From positions 62,001-126,000 of the forward strand of contig CAVRJB010000004.1 of NCBI GenBank assembly GCA_963721385.1: DNA of 64,000 nucleotides, in the 5' to 3' direction. The notes under the pieces are model-generated. The model did not search any database. It had not been told where the DNA came from and was given only the letters and a program-made list of their open reading frames with translations. Both the position numbers and the translations under genes were made by a program. This DNA is from DAOMFB01 sp963721385 (lineage in GTDB: Bacteria > Acidobacteriota > Thermoanaerobaculia > UBA5066). Positions 46,349 through 54,121 of the stretch are shown in pieces. How positions within the stretch are numbered: position 1 is the first letter of the stretch; each line of letters opens with the position of its first letter.

Positions 46349-47217
46349 GATTCCGCGCGTCGCGGAGCGGAGCCGTTCCCCTGGCCCTCGCGCTCGTCCT
46401 CGGCGGTGCCGGGTGCCACCGCCGCCCGTCGAACCCGGCGGCGAGTCCGTCGGTCGTTGCGCTCCTGGGCGAGCGTCCCGTCGCGTGGGAGGACGCCGCC
46501 CTCTACGTCCGGAAGGCCACGGGCGAGGACCCGAAGAACGTCTCCCCGCGCGTCGCCTCGAGCCTCCTCGACCAGTACCTGGAGGAACTGCTCCTGGAGC
46601 GGGCCGTGGAGGACGCCGTGCCCCCGCCGAAGGGAGACTCGGCGGCCGAACGGCGACGAGAGCTGATCGCGCGAAGCGCCGGCCTCGACGCGCTCTCTGA
46701 CGACGACTTTCGGAGGGAGTACGACGCGCGCCGGGCGCGGTACCGCCGGCCCGCGGTGATCCGGGTTTCCCAGCTCCTCTTCCGGAGCCGGGACGCGGCG
46801 GATGGGGCGCTGAAGAAGCTGCAGGCGGGGACGCCGTGGATGGAAGTCTCCCGGGCGCTCAGCGAGGCGCCGAACAGCGCGTCGGGGGGATCGCTCGGGC
46901 TCGTCGCCCGCGGGGACCTGCCGGCCGACTTCGAGAAGGTCCTCTGGAACGTCCCGGCCGGCCGGATGACGGCTGTCATCGCCGCACCGCACGGGTTCCA
47001 CGTCTTCCGCGTCGAGGAGCGTTTCGAGACGCGGGACGTCCCGTTCGAGGAGGCGAAGGGGGCCCTGCATCTCGCCCTCGCCGAAGAGCGGAGCGCGAAG
47101 GCCGCGGCCGATCTCGTGGCGGCGTCTCGCCGGCGCCACCCCGTCTCCGTGATCGAGGAGCACCTCCCCTTCCCCTACGTCGGGACGAACGCGAGGCTCG
47201 CCGGCCAGCGGCCGTGA
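46345..47217 (+). CDS. Parvulin-type peptidyl-prolyl isomerase lipoprotein
   Basis: A 290-residue exported foldase. The first 24 residues form a lipoprotein signal ending GGAGC, so it is probably anchored to a periplasmic membrane face. The SurA-like N-domain (LLGERPVAWEDAALYVRKATG) is followed by a parvulin domain (IRVSQLLFRSRDAADGALKKLQAG, SGGSLGLVARGDLPADFEKVLW, HGFHVFRVEE). The ATG overlaps the mfd stop as ATGA. It probably assists folding of outer-membrane or exported proteins together with the next gene product, 30 bases downstream. Confidence 0.82.
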   Translation: MRFRASRSGAVPLALALVLGGAGCHRRPSNPAASPSVVALLGERPVAWEDAALYVRKATGEDPKNVSPRVASSLLDQYLEELLLERAVEDAVPPPKGDSAAERRRELIARSAGLDALSDDDFRREYDARRARYRRPAVIRVSQLLFRSRDAADGALKKLQAGTPWMEVSRALSEAPNSASGGSLGLVARGDLPADFEKVLWNVPAGRMTAVIAAPHGFHVFRVEERFETRDVPFEEAKGALHLALAEERSAKAAADLVAASRRRHPVSVIEEHLPFPYVGTNARLAGQRP

Positions 47218-47247
47218 CGCGGCGCAGATTTCGCTACACTCCTTCGC

Positions 47248-48909
47248 GTGATGCCCTTCCGGCGTTCTGCTTCGCTTGCGCTCGTCTTCCTGGCCGCCGC
47301 CCTCCTGTCGTCGCGGGTCCGGGCGACCGAGGTCGTCGATAGGGTCCTCATCCACGTCAACTCCCGCATCATCACGCAGAGCGCTTTCGACTCGCGGTTC
47401 GACCAGATCGTCCGCGAGGAGGGGCCGGCCGCGAGCCCCGTGAAAGCCGACGAGATGCGCAAGAAGCTCCTCGAGGAGCTCGTGAACGAGGCCCTCCTCG
47501 AGGACCGCGCGCGGGACCTCGACCTCATCACGACCGACAAGGAGGTCGAGGAACAGATCAAGCGCCTGAAGGAGCAGAACAAGGTCACGACCGACGAGGA
47601 GTTCGAGAAGGCGCTCGCGTCCTCCGGGCTCACGACCGAAAAGCTGCGCGACCAGTTCCGGCGGACGCTGACGCTCCAGCGCGTCGTCGGGCGCGAGGTG
47701 AACAGCAAGGTCGACCTCTCGGACGACGCGCTCCGCGTCGTCTACGAGCGCGAAAAGGAGACCTGGCGCATTCCCGAGAAGGCCCACCTCTTCGAGATCC
47801 TGATCTCGCGGAGCGCCGACGCCGCCGGCGCCGGCACGGCCGAGAAGAAGGCGCGGGAGGCCGCCGACGCCCTGAAAGCCGGCACGAAGTTCGAGGTCGT
47901 CGTGAAGGAGTACTCCGACGGCTCGACGAAGAGCCGCGGCGGCGACCTCGGGTGGGTGGCGAAGGGCGAGCTCGTCCCCGAGATCGACCGCGCGGTCTTC
48001 GCGCTGCCGGTCGGCGCCGTCTCGGATCCGATCTCGACGAAGTTCGGGTGGCATCTCGTCAAGGTCGCCGAGAAGTCGCCCGTGGCCTACAAGACCTTCT
48101 CCGAGGTGAAGGTCGAAATCCTCAAGAAGGAGCAGGAGAGCCAGTTTCAGAAGCGCCTTGCGGAGTACCTCGACAAGATCAAGCGCGACGCGGTCATCCG
48201 CGTGACGCCCGAGGCGGCCCCGTACTACACACCCCCCCCGCCGCCGCCGAACCTCACGATCGCCGAGGCGGCCGCCGGCAGCGACACGTACGGCGTTCAG
48301 ACCGGGCCGGCGACGAAGGAGACGCGCGACATCGGGTTCGAGATCACGCCGACGTTCGGCTACCGCTTCGGCGGCACCACCTCGACGATCGCGGACTCGT
48401 ACATCGACAAGATCGCCATTCCCTCCTCGTACAGCTGGGGGGCGACGATCGAGTACCGGCTGTCCCGCTCGCTGCACCTCGAATTGCTCTGGAGCCACCA
48501 GAACACGGAGCTGAAGGCCCAGTTCACGACGCCGAGGGTCGACGTCGACCGGAAGCTCTCGCACCTCAACATCGACACCTTCCAGATCGGGGGGATGTGG
48601 CTGTCGGGCGACCCGAGCGACTCAGCGCGGCTCTACCTCGACCTGCTTCTCGGGGCCTCGCTCCTTTCGCCTGCGCCCCAGTACCAGTCGCTTCTCCGGA
48701 TCTCGGCCAGCGTCGGCGGCGGGATCAAGTACTACTTCGCGGACCACTTCGGCGCGCGTCTCGGGATCCGCTGGCTCCCCGTCTACATAAACTCGTCGGG
48801 CGGTACGGGTTATGTCTGCAGCCCGTACTATTACGGCTGCTACTACATCTATGCGACCAACTACCTCTCCCAGGGCGACGCGTACACCGGCGTGATCTTC
48901 CGGTTTTGA
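47248..48909 (+). CDS. SurA-like foldase fused to a C-terminal outer-membrane beta-barrel
   Basis: A 553-residue protein. Signal peptide at 1-26; SurA N-domain at about 28-170 (VVDRVLIHVNSRIITQSAFD is the SurA-type start); parvulin domain at about 175-285 (SRGGDLGWVAKGELVPEIDRAVFALPVGAVSDPI and FGWHLVKV); helical tail to 315; a poly-proline linker at 329-334. Residues 362-553 then form an eight-strand-like beta-barrel (FEITPTFGYRFGG, SWGATIEYRLSRSLHLELLW) ending in the barrel-type GVIFRF. The whole protein is one open frame with no internal start or signal. The foldase may therefore be held at the outer membrane by its own barrel. The start is GTG 47248 or ATG 47251. Confidence 0.85.
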   Translation: MMPFRRSASLALVFLAAALLSSRVRATEVVDRVLIHVNSRIITQSAFDSRFDQIVREEGPAASPVKADEMRKKLLEELVNEALLEDRARDLDLITTDKEVEEQIKRLKEQNKVTTDEEFEKALASSGLTTEKLRDQFRRTLTLQRVVGREVNSKVDLSDDALRVVYEREKETWRIPEKAHLFEILISRSADAAGAGTAEKKAREAADALKAGTKFEVVVKEYSDGSTKSRGGDLGWVAKGELVPEIDRAVFALPVGAVSDPISTKFGWHLVKVAEKSPVAYKTFSEVKVEILKKEQESQFQKRLAEYLDKIKRDAVIRVTPEAAPYYTPPPPPPNLTIAEAAAGSDTYGVQTGPATKETRDIGFEITPTFGYRFGGTTSTIADSYIDKIAIPSSYSWGATIEYRLSRSLHLELLWSHQNTELKAQFTTPRVDVDRKLSHLNIDTFQIGGMWLSGDPSDSARLYLDLLLGASLLSPAPQYQSLLRISASVGGGIKYYFADHFGARLGIRWLPVYINSSGGTGYVCSPYYYGCYYIYATNYLSQGDAYTGVIFRF

Positions 48910-48916
48910 GCGACCT

Positions 48917-48937
48917 CTGACCGTCCGCGGGACTCAG
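48917..48937. terminator. Hairpin at the foldase/rnd convergent junction
   Basis: CTGA and GTCC (48917-48920, 48923-48926) pair with GGAC and TCAG (48930-48937) around a gcg loop, with a two-base CC bulge. The stop codon of rnd (48934-48936) is in the right arm. The hairpin lies eight bases after the foldase gene stop. It is a candidate bidirectional terminator. Confidence 0.4.
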
Positions 48938-50070
48938 CCGGCAAGGAGGCGAGCCCGCCAGTGAGAGATGCCGGCCCTGGCCGCCAGACGGTCGGCCGAG
49001 AGCGGGACCCCGTCGAGGAGAGCCCGCGCCGCGGCTGTCAGGACGGCTCTCGAGGCGAGAACGCCGGGGTCGAGCTTCAGGGTCGCGGCCTTGCGGTCTC
49101 GCCCCTTCTTCAGCTTCTCGACCTCGCGCTCGAGCGCCGGGTCCGCCTCGGCCGTGGCTCCCCGCCTCGGCTTCGGCCAGGCCTCGGGCGGGAGCGCCCG
49201 CGCCGCGTCGAGGGCGCGGCGGAGTTCCGCGGCGAGCGCGCCCGGAAGCGGGCGGGGGCCCGGGAAGAGCTTCGTGAGATCGGTCGAACCCGCGGCCGCG
49301 AGCTTGGCCGCGTGGAGGAGGCGCTCGTTGGTCAGGACGCGAAACGGCGGAACGTCGATCGCCCGGGCGCGGCCCTCGCGGGCCTCCCAGACGGCGCGGA
49401 CGAAGGCGCGCTCCCGGTCGTTGAGCGCGTTCGTCCCCTTGAGCCGCCAGTCGTTCTCCGGATCGCCGGCCCGCTCCTCGGGGAACGGCGCGGCCGCGAG
49501 GCGCTCGCACTCCTCGCGGTGCCACTCGAGGCGCCCCGCCGCCTCGAGGTCGGCCCGGAGCGAAGCGACGAGCGTTGGGAGGTGGACGACGTCGGCAGCG
49601 GCGTAGGCGACCATCGCCGGCGGGAGCGGTCGGACGCTCCAGTCAGCGCGCTGATGCGCCTTGTCGAGAGTCACCCCGAGCCTCTTCTGGAGCAGCGCCG
49701 CCAGGCCGATCTCCGTCTCGCCGAGAAGCTGCGCCGCGATCATCGTGTCGAAAACGGCCCGCGCCCGGAACCGGAAGGCCCGGTAGAGGAGGCGGAGGTC
49801 GTAGTCGGCGCCGTGCATCAGGAGCTCGCGCTCCGCGAGGCGCGCGAGGAGCGGCGCGAGCGGAAGCCCGGCGAGCGGGTCGACGAGGAAGGCGGCGCCG
49901 TCCACGTCGAGCTGCAGGAGGCAGATCTTCTCGAAATAGTGGTGGAACGAGTCGGCCTCCGTGTCGACCGGAACGGCGGCGCGGTTCCCCGCATCGAGGT
50001 GGGCGAGGAGGCCGGCGAGGGAGGCGTCGTCGTCGACGAGTACGGGCGCGGAGGCGGGCAGAGGCGTCAC
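48934..50070 (-). CDS. rnd: Ribonuclease D
   Basis: A 378-residue 3'-5' exoribonuclease of the DEDDy class acting on tRNA precursors. The exonuclease I motif is VDTEAD, motif II is LMHGADYDLRLLYR, and motif III is YAAADVVHLPTL with the tyrosine four residues before the aspartate. An HRDC domain follows (ERAFVRAVWEAREGRARAID, FRVLTNERLLHAAK). Start is a GTG (complement of 50068-50070); a TTG further upstream is possible. The gene points away from the dcw cluster, and its 5' region abuts the mraZ promoter. Confidence 0.88.
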   Translation of the reverse strand: MTPLPASAPVLVDDDASLAGLLAHLDAGNRAAVPVDTEADSFHHYFEKICLLQLDVDGAAFLVDPLAGLPLAPLLARLAERELLMHGADYDLRLLYRAFRFRARAVFDTMIAAQLLGETEIGLAALLQKRLGVTLDKAHQRADWSVRPLPPAMVAYAAADVVHLPTLVASLRADLEAAGRLEWHREECERLAAAPFPEERAGDPENDWRLKGTNALNDRERAFVRAVWEAREGRARAIDVPPFRVLTNERLLHAAKLAAAGSTDLTKLFPGPRPLPGALAAELRRALDAARALPPEAWPKPRRGATAEADPALEREVEKLKKGRDRKAATLKLDPGVLASRAVLTAAARALLDGVPLSADRLAARAGISHWRARLLAG

Positions 50071-50131
50071 GGGAGTCGGGAGGGTAGCACCGCGCAAAAC
50101 CTTCCAGAGAAAGTCCTTCCCGAGTTTGAGC

Positions 50132-50161
50132 TTGACGGAGCCGCCGGAGGAGGCCGATACT
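50132..50161 (+). promoter_or_regulatory. Sigma-70-type promoter of the dcw cluster
   Basis: TTGACG (50132-50137) and GATACT (50156-50161) are separated by 18 bases, close to the housekeeping consensus. The predicted transcript start near 50168 falls at the first MraZ box, so bound MraZ would block initiation. The spacing to mraZ leaves a leader of about 85 bases. Confidence 0.65.
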
Positions 50162-50165
50162 CGCG

Positions 50166-50199
50166 GTGGAAAAAAGTGGTCAACGGTGGTGCATCGTGG
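50166..50199 (+). promoter_or_regulatory. MraZ operator: four GTGG boxes at 10-base spacing
   Basis: GTGG occurs at 50166, 50176, 50186 and 50196, exactly one helical turn apart, with six variable bases between boxes. MraZ of other bacteria binds direct repeats of TGGG/GTGG type with 10-base period upstream of mraZ, so this is a strong match. It overlaps the predicted start of transcription, consistent with autorepression of the dcw operon. Confidence 0.85.
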
Positions 50200-50207
50200 G
50201 CTAGCGA

Positions 50208-50239
50208 GGCCCGCGAGGGCCCACCGGGGTCCTTTTTTT
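50208..50239 (+). promoter_or_regulatory. Putative attenuator hairpins in the mraZ leader
   Basis: GGGCCC (50217-50222) can pair with GGGTCC (50227-50232, one G-U pair) around ACCG, directly followed by seven T (50233-50239). This is a standard intrinsic-terminator layout, 12 bases before the mraZ ATG. The same GGGCC can instead pair with GGCCC (50208-50212) across a GCGA tetraloop, a mutually exclusive antiterminator-like stem. A T7 run is rare in this GC-rich DNA. Confidence 0.5.
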
Positions 50240-50251
50240 CGGGGGACGAAG

Positions 50252-50698
50252 ATGGAACGCCTTCGGGGCAGCGCGGAGACGACGGTGGACGAAAAGGGCC
50301 GCTTCAAGGTCCCGGCCGTCTTCCGCGAGCCGATCGAGGAGATCTGGGGGTCGGAGTTCTTCCTGACCTCGATCACCGGAAGCGACGTCCTCGTCTACCC
50401 GATGCCCGTCTGGAACGTCTTCGAGGAGAAGATCGCCACGCTTCCGGTCGTCCACCGCGCCCGCGCGAAGTTCCTCGAGCGGTTCAACACGTTCGGGGGA
50501 GCCGCGCGGATGGACCCGCAGGGACGGCTCCTCGTCCCCGCCCTTCTACGCGACGTCTCGGGGATCGACGGTGAAGCCCTCGTCCTCGGACAGACCGACC
50601 ACCTGAAGCTGGTCGACAAGACCAGGCATCTGAAGGCCCTCAGGGCCTCCACATTGACGGATGAGGACTACGACGCACTTTCCCGCCACCTGCTGTAG
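50252..50698 (+). CDS. mraZ: Transcriptional regulator MraZ
   Basis: A 148-residue protein with two AbrB-like swapped-hairpin halves, each with the conserved D-x3-R core: TTVDEKGRFKVPAVF (about 10-24) and ARMDPQGRLLVPALL (about 87-101). MraZ forms a ring-shaped oligomer that binds the repeats upstream of its own gene and controls the dcw operon. The ATG at 50252 has GGGGGA five bases upstream, directly after the T-tract of the leader hairpin. It is the first gene of the cluster, and the rsmH ATG follows its stop codon with no gap. Confidence 0.95.
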   Translation: MERLRGSAETTVDEKGRFKVPAVFREPIEEIWGSEFFLTSITGSDVLVYPMPVWNVFEEKIATLPVVHRARAKFLERFNTFGGAARMDPQGRLLVPALLRDVSGIDGEALVLGQTDHLKLVDKTRHLKALRASTLTDEDYDALSRHLL

Positions 50699-51664
50699 AT
50701 GGACGAGCCCCGGCACGTTCCGGTGCTCCTCCGCGACGTCCTCGGGCTCCTCCGTCCCGAGCGCGGCGGGACCTTCGTCGATGCGACGCTCGGCCTCGGG
50801 GGCCACTCGGAGGCGCTGCTTCTCGCTTCGCCCGCCGTCCGCGTCGTCGGCATCGACGCGGATGGCGAGGCGCTCGCCTTCGCAAAGCGCCGCCTCGCGC
50901 GCTTCGGCGGGCGGCTCGTGGCGGTGGAGGGGCGTTACGAGGATCTCGCCCGGCACCTCGACGCCCTCGGGATCGCGGCGGTGGACGGCGTCCTCGCGGA
51001 CCTCGGCGTCTCGTCGCTGCAGCTCGACCGGGCCGAGCGGGGATTCTCGTTCATGAAGGACGGGCCGCTCGACATGCGGATGGCCCGACAGGGGCCGACC
51101 GCCGCGGACCTCGTGAACCAGCTGCCTCGGGAGGAACTGACGCGGATCTTCCGCGAGTACGGGGAGGAGCGCATGGCCGGACGGATCGCCCGCGAGATCG
51201 CAGAGGCCCGCACGAAAGCACCCGTCACGACGACGGGTGAGCTCCGCCGGCTGGTCCTCGCCGCCGTCGGAGGGCGGCGCGAGGCGCACAGGGACCCGGC
51301 GACGCGCGTCTTCATGGCCCTGCGAATCGCGACGAACCGCGAGCTGATCGACCTGACGCGATTTCTCGACGACGCGATCGAGCGGCTTTCGCTCGGCTCC
51401 CGCATCGCGGTTCTCTCCTACCACTCGCTCGAGGACCGGATCGTCAAGCGCGTCTTCGCCCGGCACACGGCGGGCTGCACCTGCCCGCCCTCGTTCCCGG
51501 TCTGCGTCTGCCCGCGCCGCCGCGTGATGGCGCTCGTCACCAGAAAGCCGATCCGCCCCTCGCTTCCGGAAATCGGGGAGAACCCGCGCGCCCGCTCGGC
51601 GCGGCTCCGCGTTCTGGAGCGGGTGGCCGAGGAGGCGGGGCGCCCGGGGCCGCCGCCGCGCTGA
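50699..51664 (+). CDS. rsmH: 16S rRNA m4C1402 methyltransferase RsmH (MraW)
   Basis: A 321-residue SAM-dependent enzyme that N4-methylates cytidine 1402 of 16S rRNA. It begins with the conserved HVPVLLRDVLGLL. The SAM site is FVDATLGLGGHSEALL, and GVLADLGVSSLQLD, RGFSFMKDGPLDMRM, VFMALRIATNREL and VLSYHSLEDRIVK are all typical. Its ATG immediately follows the mraZ stop, and ftsL begins ten bases after its own stop. Confidence 0.95.
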   Translation: MDEPRHVPVLLRDVLGLLRPERGGTFVDATLGLGGHSEALLLASPAVRVVGIDADGEALAFAKRRLARFGGRLVAVEGRYEDLARHLDALGIAAVDGVLADLGVSSLQLDRAERGFSFMKDGPLDMRMARQGPTAADLVNQLPREELTRIFREYGEERMAGRIAREIAEARTKAPVTTTGELRRLVLAAVGGRREAHRDPATRVFMALRIATNRELIDLTRFLDDAIERLSLGSRIAVLSYHSLEDRIVKRVFARHTAGCTCPPSFPVCVCPRRRVMALVTRKPIRPSLPEIGENPRARSARLRVLERVAEEAGRPGPPPR

Positions 51665-51674
51665 GGGTCCCTCC

Positions 51675-52103
51675 ATGGCGTACGCGGTCCGCCGGCCGGT
51701 CGAAAACGTCTACCTTGTCCGCGAACGCGATCGCCGACGCACCCGGGAATTCCTCGCCCTCGTCCTGGCCGCGATACCGCCGATGCTCGTCCTCTTCGGG
51801 GCGATCTGGGCGAACCTCGAGACGGTCCGCCTCGGCTACGGGCTCGCGAATGTCCAGAAGCAGCGGGAGGACCAGCTGGAGAGGAACCGCCAGTTGAAGA
51901 TGGCCATCGCGCAGGCCTCCGCGCTCGCGCGAATCGAGGAGATCGCCCGGCGCGATCTGGGCCTCATCCCGCCCTCGCCGGCGCAGTTGGTCCTGATCCG
52001 CGACGCGGCCCTCGGCGGCGCCGCTCCGGCCCCCGCCCGGCCGCTCCGTCCCGCTCCCGCGGGGCCGGCGCCTGCGCCGGACTCGACGGAGGAGGGCTTC
52101 TGA
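51675..52103 (+). CDS. ftsL: Cell division protein FtsL
   Basis: A 142-residue bitopic membrane protein. It has a basic cytoplasmic tail, one helix at about 28-50 (FLALVLAAIPPMLVLFGAIW) and a periplasmic heptad region (RLGYGLANVQKQREDQLERN). It ends in a Pro/Ala-rich tail. FtsL is poorly conserved; identity rests on size, topology, the ARIEEIARRDLGLIPP segment and its place between rsmH and ftsI. Its last bases carry the strong ribosome-binding site of ftsI. Confidence 0.85.
   Translation: MAYAVRRPVENVYLVRERDRRRTREFLALVLAAIPPMLVLFGAIWANLETVRLGYGLANVQKQREDQLERNRQLKMAIAQASALARIEEIARRDLGLIPPSPAQLVLIRDAALGGAAPAPARPLRPAPAGPAPAPDSTEEGF
52088..52102 (+). promoter_or_regulatory. Strong Shine-Dalgarno and CTG start of ftsI
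   Basis: GGAGGAGGG (52088-52096) lies three bases before a CTG at 52100-52102. This frame contains no ATG, GTG or TTG until a GTG at 52193 inside the membrane helix. The element lies in the ftsL coding end, and the CTG overlaps its stop as CTGA. It decides the start of ftsI. Confidence 0.65.
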
Positions 52104-54121
52104 GCGCCGCCATCCGCCCCGACCCGTCGCGCCGGGGGCTCGTCCTCCTCGGCGGCGTTTCGCTCTGGATCCTCGTTCTCCTGATCCGCCTCGTGCAGCT
52201 CCAGGTCGTGAACAAGGAGGAGTTCGTCCGGCGGGCGAAGAAGCAGCAGGAGCGGACCGTCGAGCTCGCGCCCTCCCGCGGGGCGCTTCTCGACGCGACC
52301 GGGAAGCCGCTCGCCGTCTCGGTCCTCGCCGACTCGGTCTTCGCCATCCCGTCGGACGTCGAGAACGTCTCGAAGACCGCCGCGGCGCTCGCGCCGCTCC
52401 TGGGCCTCCCGGCGAAGGAGATCGAGCGGAAGCTCTCGAACCTCGACCGTGACTTCGTCTGGCTCGCCCGGCGGGTCCCCGACGACACGGCCGCCCGCGT
52501 GCGGGCCCGCACCCTCGCCGGCATCCGGCTGACGAAGGAGTCGACCCGGCGCTATCCGGAAGGGAGCCTCGCGGCGGCGGTGCTCGGCTACGTCGGCACC
52601 GACAATCAGGGTCTCGGAGGTCTCGAGCACCGCTACGACACCGTCATCATCGGCCAGCCGTCCCGCGTTACGTTCCTGCGCGACGCGGCGCAGCGCTCCT
52701 ACGCCGTCCGGAGCCGCGTCCGGACGGCGGAGGGAACCGAGGGGTCCACGCTCGTCCTGACGCTCGACGCGCGGATCCAGCACGTCGCGGAGCGGGAGCT
52801 CGCGCGGGTCCTCCGCGAGACGCACGCGAAGTCCGCATCGGCGGTGGTCCTCGACCCCGTCACGGGTGCCGTCCTCGCGCTCGCGACCGCTCCCGGCTTC
52901 GACCCGGCCCGCTTCGGGGACGTCGACGGCGACGGGCGGCGCTGCCGGCCGCTCGCCGATGCGTTCGAACCCGGCTCCACGTTCAAGGTCGTCACGTTCG
53001 CCGCGGCGCTCGACAGCGGCACCGTCGGCGAGAACGACGTCGTCGACTGCGGGAACGGGGCGCTCGTGATCGGGTCGACGACGATCCACGAGCACGGCCA
53101 CAAGGCCTACTCGACGCTGCCGCTCTCGCAGGTGCTCGCGCGCTCTTCCAACATCGGGAGCGCGCGCCTCGGGCTCTCCCTCGGCCGGGGCCTGTTCTAC
53201 AAGTCCGTCCGCGCGTTCGGCTTCGGGCAGCGGAGCGGGATCGACCTCGACGGCGAGACGCCCGGCATCGTCGAGAGCCCGCCGTCTTGGAGCGCGCTGA
53301 CGCTGCCGACGATGTCGTTCGGGCAGGAGATCGGCGTCACCGTGGTGCAGCTCGCGCGAGCCTACGCCGCGATCGCCCACGACGGCCTCCTGCCGACGCC
53401 GTACCTCGTGTCGGAGATCCGGAGATCGGACCGGGAGATCCAGAGAATTTCGCTGCGCCCTCCCGAGCGGGTCGTCTCGTCCGCCACGGCACGCACGTTG
53501 CGCCGCTTCATGACGGGGGTGGTCGTGGCCGGAACGGGACAGCTCGCGTCGGTTCCGGGGTACACGGCAGCCGGCAAGACCGGCACCGCGCAGAAAGCCG
53601 TGCCCGGAAGCGGCTACTCGAAAGACAAGCACGTCGCGTCGTTCGTCGGCTTCGCGCCGGCGGAGAAGGCGCGGATCGTCGTGGCCATTGTCGTGGACGA
53701 GCCGAAGGGGAAGTACTACGGCGGCGACGTGGCCGCTCCGGTCTTCTCCGCGATCGCGGCCGAGGCGCTGCGCCTTCTCGGCGTGCCGGCGGAGCTGCCC
53801 GATCATGCCCCGGCGATCCTGGAGGCCGATCTGTCGCTCGGGACTCGCGTCGCGGGGCCCGCGGCCGCGCTCCTCGTCCCCGCGTCGAACCGCTTCGGGG
53901 CCGGCACGCCGACGGAGGCCAACGGCGCCATGCCGGACCTGACCGGCCTTTCGGAGCGCGATGCGGTGCGCACGCTTGCACGCCGGGGGCTCGCGGCCCA
54001 GCTCTCGGGGAGCGGCTTCGTCGTCGCGCAGGACCCGCCGGCGGGCGGAACAACTCCGTCGGACCGCGTCTGCGACGTGGCGCTCGCCGCCCTGAAGCCG
54101 CGGGCGGAGGAAGCGCCGTGA
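52100..54121 (+). CDS. ftsI: Peptidoglycan transpeptidase FtsI (PBP3) with C-terminal PASTA domain
   Basis: A 673-residue division-specific penicillin-binding protein. An N-terminal membrane helix (about 13-32) is followed by the pedestal domain and the transpeptidase. The active-site serine is S293 with K296 (EPGSTFK), SxN is in ARSSNIGS, and KTGT is in AAGKTGTAQKA. A single PASTA-type domain is at the end (MPDLTGLSERDAVRTLARRG). The CTG at 52100 with a very strong ribosome-binding site is the only start that keeps the membrane helix. It overlaps ftsL (CTGA) and murE (GTGA). Confidence 0.93.
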   Translation: MSAAIRPDPSRRGLVLLGGVSLWILVLLIRLVQLQVVNKEEFVRRAKKQQERTVELAPSRGALLDATGKPLAVSVLADSVFAIPSDVENVSKTAAALAPLLGLPAKEIERKLSNLDRDFVWLARRVPDDTAARVRARTLAGIRLTKESTRRYPEGSLAAAVLGYVGTDNQGLGGLEHRYDTVIIGQPSRVTFLRDAAQRSYAVRSRVRTAEGTEGSTLVLTLDARIQHVAERELARVLRETHAKSASAVVLDPVTGAVLALATAPGFDPARFGDVDGDGRRCRPLADAFEPGSTFKVVTFAAALDSGTVGENDVVDCGNGALVIGSTTIHEHGHKAYSTLPLSQVLARSSNIGSARLGLSLGRGLFYKSVRAFGFGQRSGIDLDGETPGIVESPPSWSALTLPTMSFGQEIGVTVVQLARAYAAIAHDGLLPTPYLVSEIRRSDREIQRISLRPPERVVSSATARTLRRFMTGVVVAGTGQLASVPGYTAAGKTGTAQKAVPGSGYSKDKHVASFVGFAPAEKARIVVAIVVDEPKGKYYGGDVAAPVFSAIAAEALRLLGVPAELPDHAPAILEADLSLGTRVAGPAAALLVPASNRFGAGTPTEANGAMPDLTGLSERDAVRTLARRGLAAQLSGSGFVVAQDPPAGGTTPSDRVCDVALAALKPRAEEAP

